Source: Augochlora pura (Eukaryota > Arthropoda > Insecta > Hymenoptera > Halictidae). From it: a DNA stretch of 64,000 nucleotides. Position 1 is the stretch's first letter. The number at the start of each line of letters is the position of its first letter. The stretch is from NCBI RefSeq assembly GCF_028453695.1, contig NC_135772.1, forward strand, positions 16,120,001 through 16,184,000, in the 5' to 3' direction. The notes below the pieces were generated by a model that was not told the origin of the DNA, did not search any database, and worked only from the letters and a program-made list of their open reading frames with translations. Shown here piece after piece: positions 62,704 to 64,000 of the stretch. The translations under genes and the position numbers were made by a program.

Positions 62704-63158
62704 GAGCGGAGCGGTGCAGATCAGATCAGAGCAGAGGAGGGCAAAGCAGAGCAGGGCAGAGCGGAGCAGAGCAGATCAGTGGAAAGCAGAGCAGGGCAGA
62801 GTAGATCAGTGGAAAGCAGAGCAGGGCAGAGCAGGGCAGGGTAGAGCAGAGCAGGGCAGGGCAGAGCAGATCAGTGGAAAACAGAGCAGGGCAGAGCAGA
62901 GCAAGGCAGAGCAAGGCAGAGCAGAGCAAGTCAGAGCAGAGCTGGGCAGAGCAGAGCAGGGCAGAGCAGAGCAGGGCAGAGCAGAGCTGGGCAGAGCAGA
63001 GCTGGGCAGAGCAGAGCTGGGCAGAGTAGAGTCAAGCAGAGCAGAGTCAAGCAGAGCAGAGCAGAGTCAAGCAGAGCAGAGCGGAGCAAAGCAAAGCGGA
63101 GCAGAGCAGAGAGCAAAGCGGAATAGAGCAGAGCAGAGCGAAGCAGAGCGGAGCGGCG
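62704..63158. repeat. Pentanucleotide satellite (GAGCA)n with higher-order units
   Basis: About 450 bases of 5-base units G(A/G)GCA. A larger motif, GATCAGTGGAAAGCAGAGCA, recurs at 62774, 62814 and 62869 (spacings 40 and 55, both multiples of five), and GTCAA variants occur near 63030-63070. The 15-base codon period keeps frames open on both strands; a 232-codon plus frame at 62624-63322 mostly translates this repeat and is not a credible gene. Confidence 0.92.
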
Positions 63159-63317
63159 CCAAGCGACGTGCTGGCCCTGAAACACACTCTCGCGCCCCGT
63201 TGACGGATCACACGCACGCAGGTCGAGCACTTGCGCGCAAACTTGGCTCTAGAAGCAATTTACATGGCAGCGTCTCTCCTCCAGAAGGACGAAGGGTTGG
63301 TCGGACTGGTCCCGGGA

Positions 63318-63323
63318 TATAAG
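63318..63323 (+). promoter_or_regulatory. Candidate TATA core promoter for a plus-strand gene beyond the window
   Basis: TATAAG set in GC-rich sequence (GGGATATAAGGGGCGG). It is followed by a (CGG)n run at about 63348-63371, then about 500 bases of pyrimidine-rich, GC-rich sequence that could be a 5'-UTR, and a donor-like ACAC/GTAAGG at 63895-63896. No coding start is supported inside the window. A chance TATA match is quite possible. Confidence 0.22.
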
Positions 63324-63346
63324 GGGCGGCCGCGCGCGCGGCGTAG

Positions 63347-63371
63347 AGCGGCGGCGGCGGCGGCGGCGGCG
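63347..63371. repeat. (CGG)n trinucleotide run
   Basis: Eight consecutive CGG triplets in GC-rich DNA just downstream of the TATA-like element. Confidence 0.85.
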
Positions 63372-64000
63372 CGGATGCTGGTATGAGACGGTACCGGAGC
63401 ATTGTAATTCAAGTAATGTAAGCTTTATGCAAAATACATGTTAGTTAGGAGTGCAAGAGATAGACCCATCCCCCGTCCGCGCCGCCAACCTCCGACCCTT
63501 GTCCGTCTTTGCGTCCCTCTTTGTCTTGCCGGTCCGCTCCCTCTGTTCCGTTTTCCCTCTTCCGAGCGATCTGCGTCGCTCCGTCTTCGTCCGACGGCCA
63601 AGCAACGAGACGCGACCCACGCTCCTCGTCCTTGTTCGTCCTTGTTTGCCGTTTCTCCGGGGGTAAACCTTCGCCTGGACGCGGCGGCTACTCCGTGTTC
63701 CGTGCTCTCGCACACCCGCGCGCACCGCAGCGTCGCGGAAATTTATGTGTGGATACACGCCGAGAGACCAGCGCGCGCGCACACACACATACCAAAGCGT
63801 ACCTCCGGCCTGTTCGTGTCCCGTTGGTGTACGGTGGATCGTAACCGTGGTCGAGAGCTGGTTTATGCAAAAGTGTGTACGTTACCTGGATACACGTAAG
63901 GGGGTGCGTAAAGGCGCACACGCACACGTCCGATCCCGCTCTCTTTTCTGCCTCCCGTCCTCAACCCCCCGCCTCCCTCCCTCCCTCCCCGCCCTTCCTC

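Larger units (their letters stand above)
53886..63317. other. No gene supported
   Basis: CpG-rich blocks at about 55.0-55.8, 56.4-58.0 and 59.4-61.5 kb are separated by AT-rich DNA. Open frames there overlap on both strands and are mostly translated GA/CT repeats or Arg/Pro-rich chance frames. The hairpin at 59182 and the repeats are listed separately. Confidence 0.5.

Noticed and set aside
62624..63322. 232-codon plus-strand open frame
   Set aside because: Most of it is the translated (GAGCA)n satellite; the reverse strand is equally open.
1..64000. Looked for tRNA genes (B-box GGTTCGANTCC), known conserved microRNA seeds, CRISPR arrays and transposase or reverse-transcriptase frames
   Set aside because: None could be recognised by eye. 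A tRNAscan, miRBase search and RepeatMasker run would be needed to exclude degraded ones.

Overview
This is eukaryotic nuclear DNA, most likely from a hymenopteran and probably a bee. That is inferred from three tandem cytochrome P450 genes that resemble the CYP6AS-type CYP6 genes of bees, from their compact introns with GT-AG splice sites, and from the alternation of AT-rich DNA with CpG-rich, (GA)n-rich DNA. No tRNA, rRNA, CRISPR array or prokaryote-like operon was seen.

Layout. Positions 1-14.7 kb hold three tandem P450 genes, all on the minus strand: gene A (3069 down past position 1, so its 3' end lies outside the window), gene B (8799-5802) and gene C (14697-11402). I rebuilt each from splice sites. 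Exons 1-4 are exactly 517, 372, 185 and 289 bp in all three, so the genes are recent tandem duplicates. B and C are complete (514 and 513 residues). A is open as far as it can be read but lacks the usual acidic residue of the I-helix. C has His in place of the usual Arg of the heme-binding loop. All three have a splice acceptor 11-14 bases upstream of the ATG, which suggests a shared 5'-UTR intron.

From 14.7 kb to 64 kb I find no gene I can support. This part contains miniature inverted-repeat elements, minisatellites, many (GA)n/(CT)n tracts from 28 kb onward, GC-rich blocks whose long open frames look accidental, and one assembly gap of 100 N at 36853-36952. At the far right edge a TATA-like core in a GC-rich block may be the promoter of a plus-strand gene beyond the window; this is weak.

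The most informative non-genic structure is a family of short elements with TTAA at both ends and termini that begin CCC(C/T)TTGCA, which suggests non-autonomous piggyBac-like elements. Three are nested inside one another in intron 1 of gene C; removing them leaves an intron of about 87 bp. A separate 190-bp element with TA duplications lies at 16255-16444. A 22-bp, nearly perfect hairpin at 59182-59232 is a possible small-RNA precursor. I did not find a clearly new multi-gene system.
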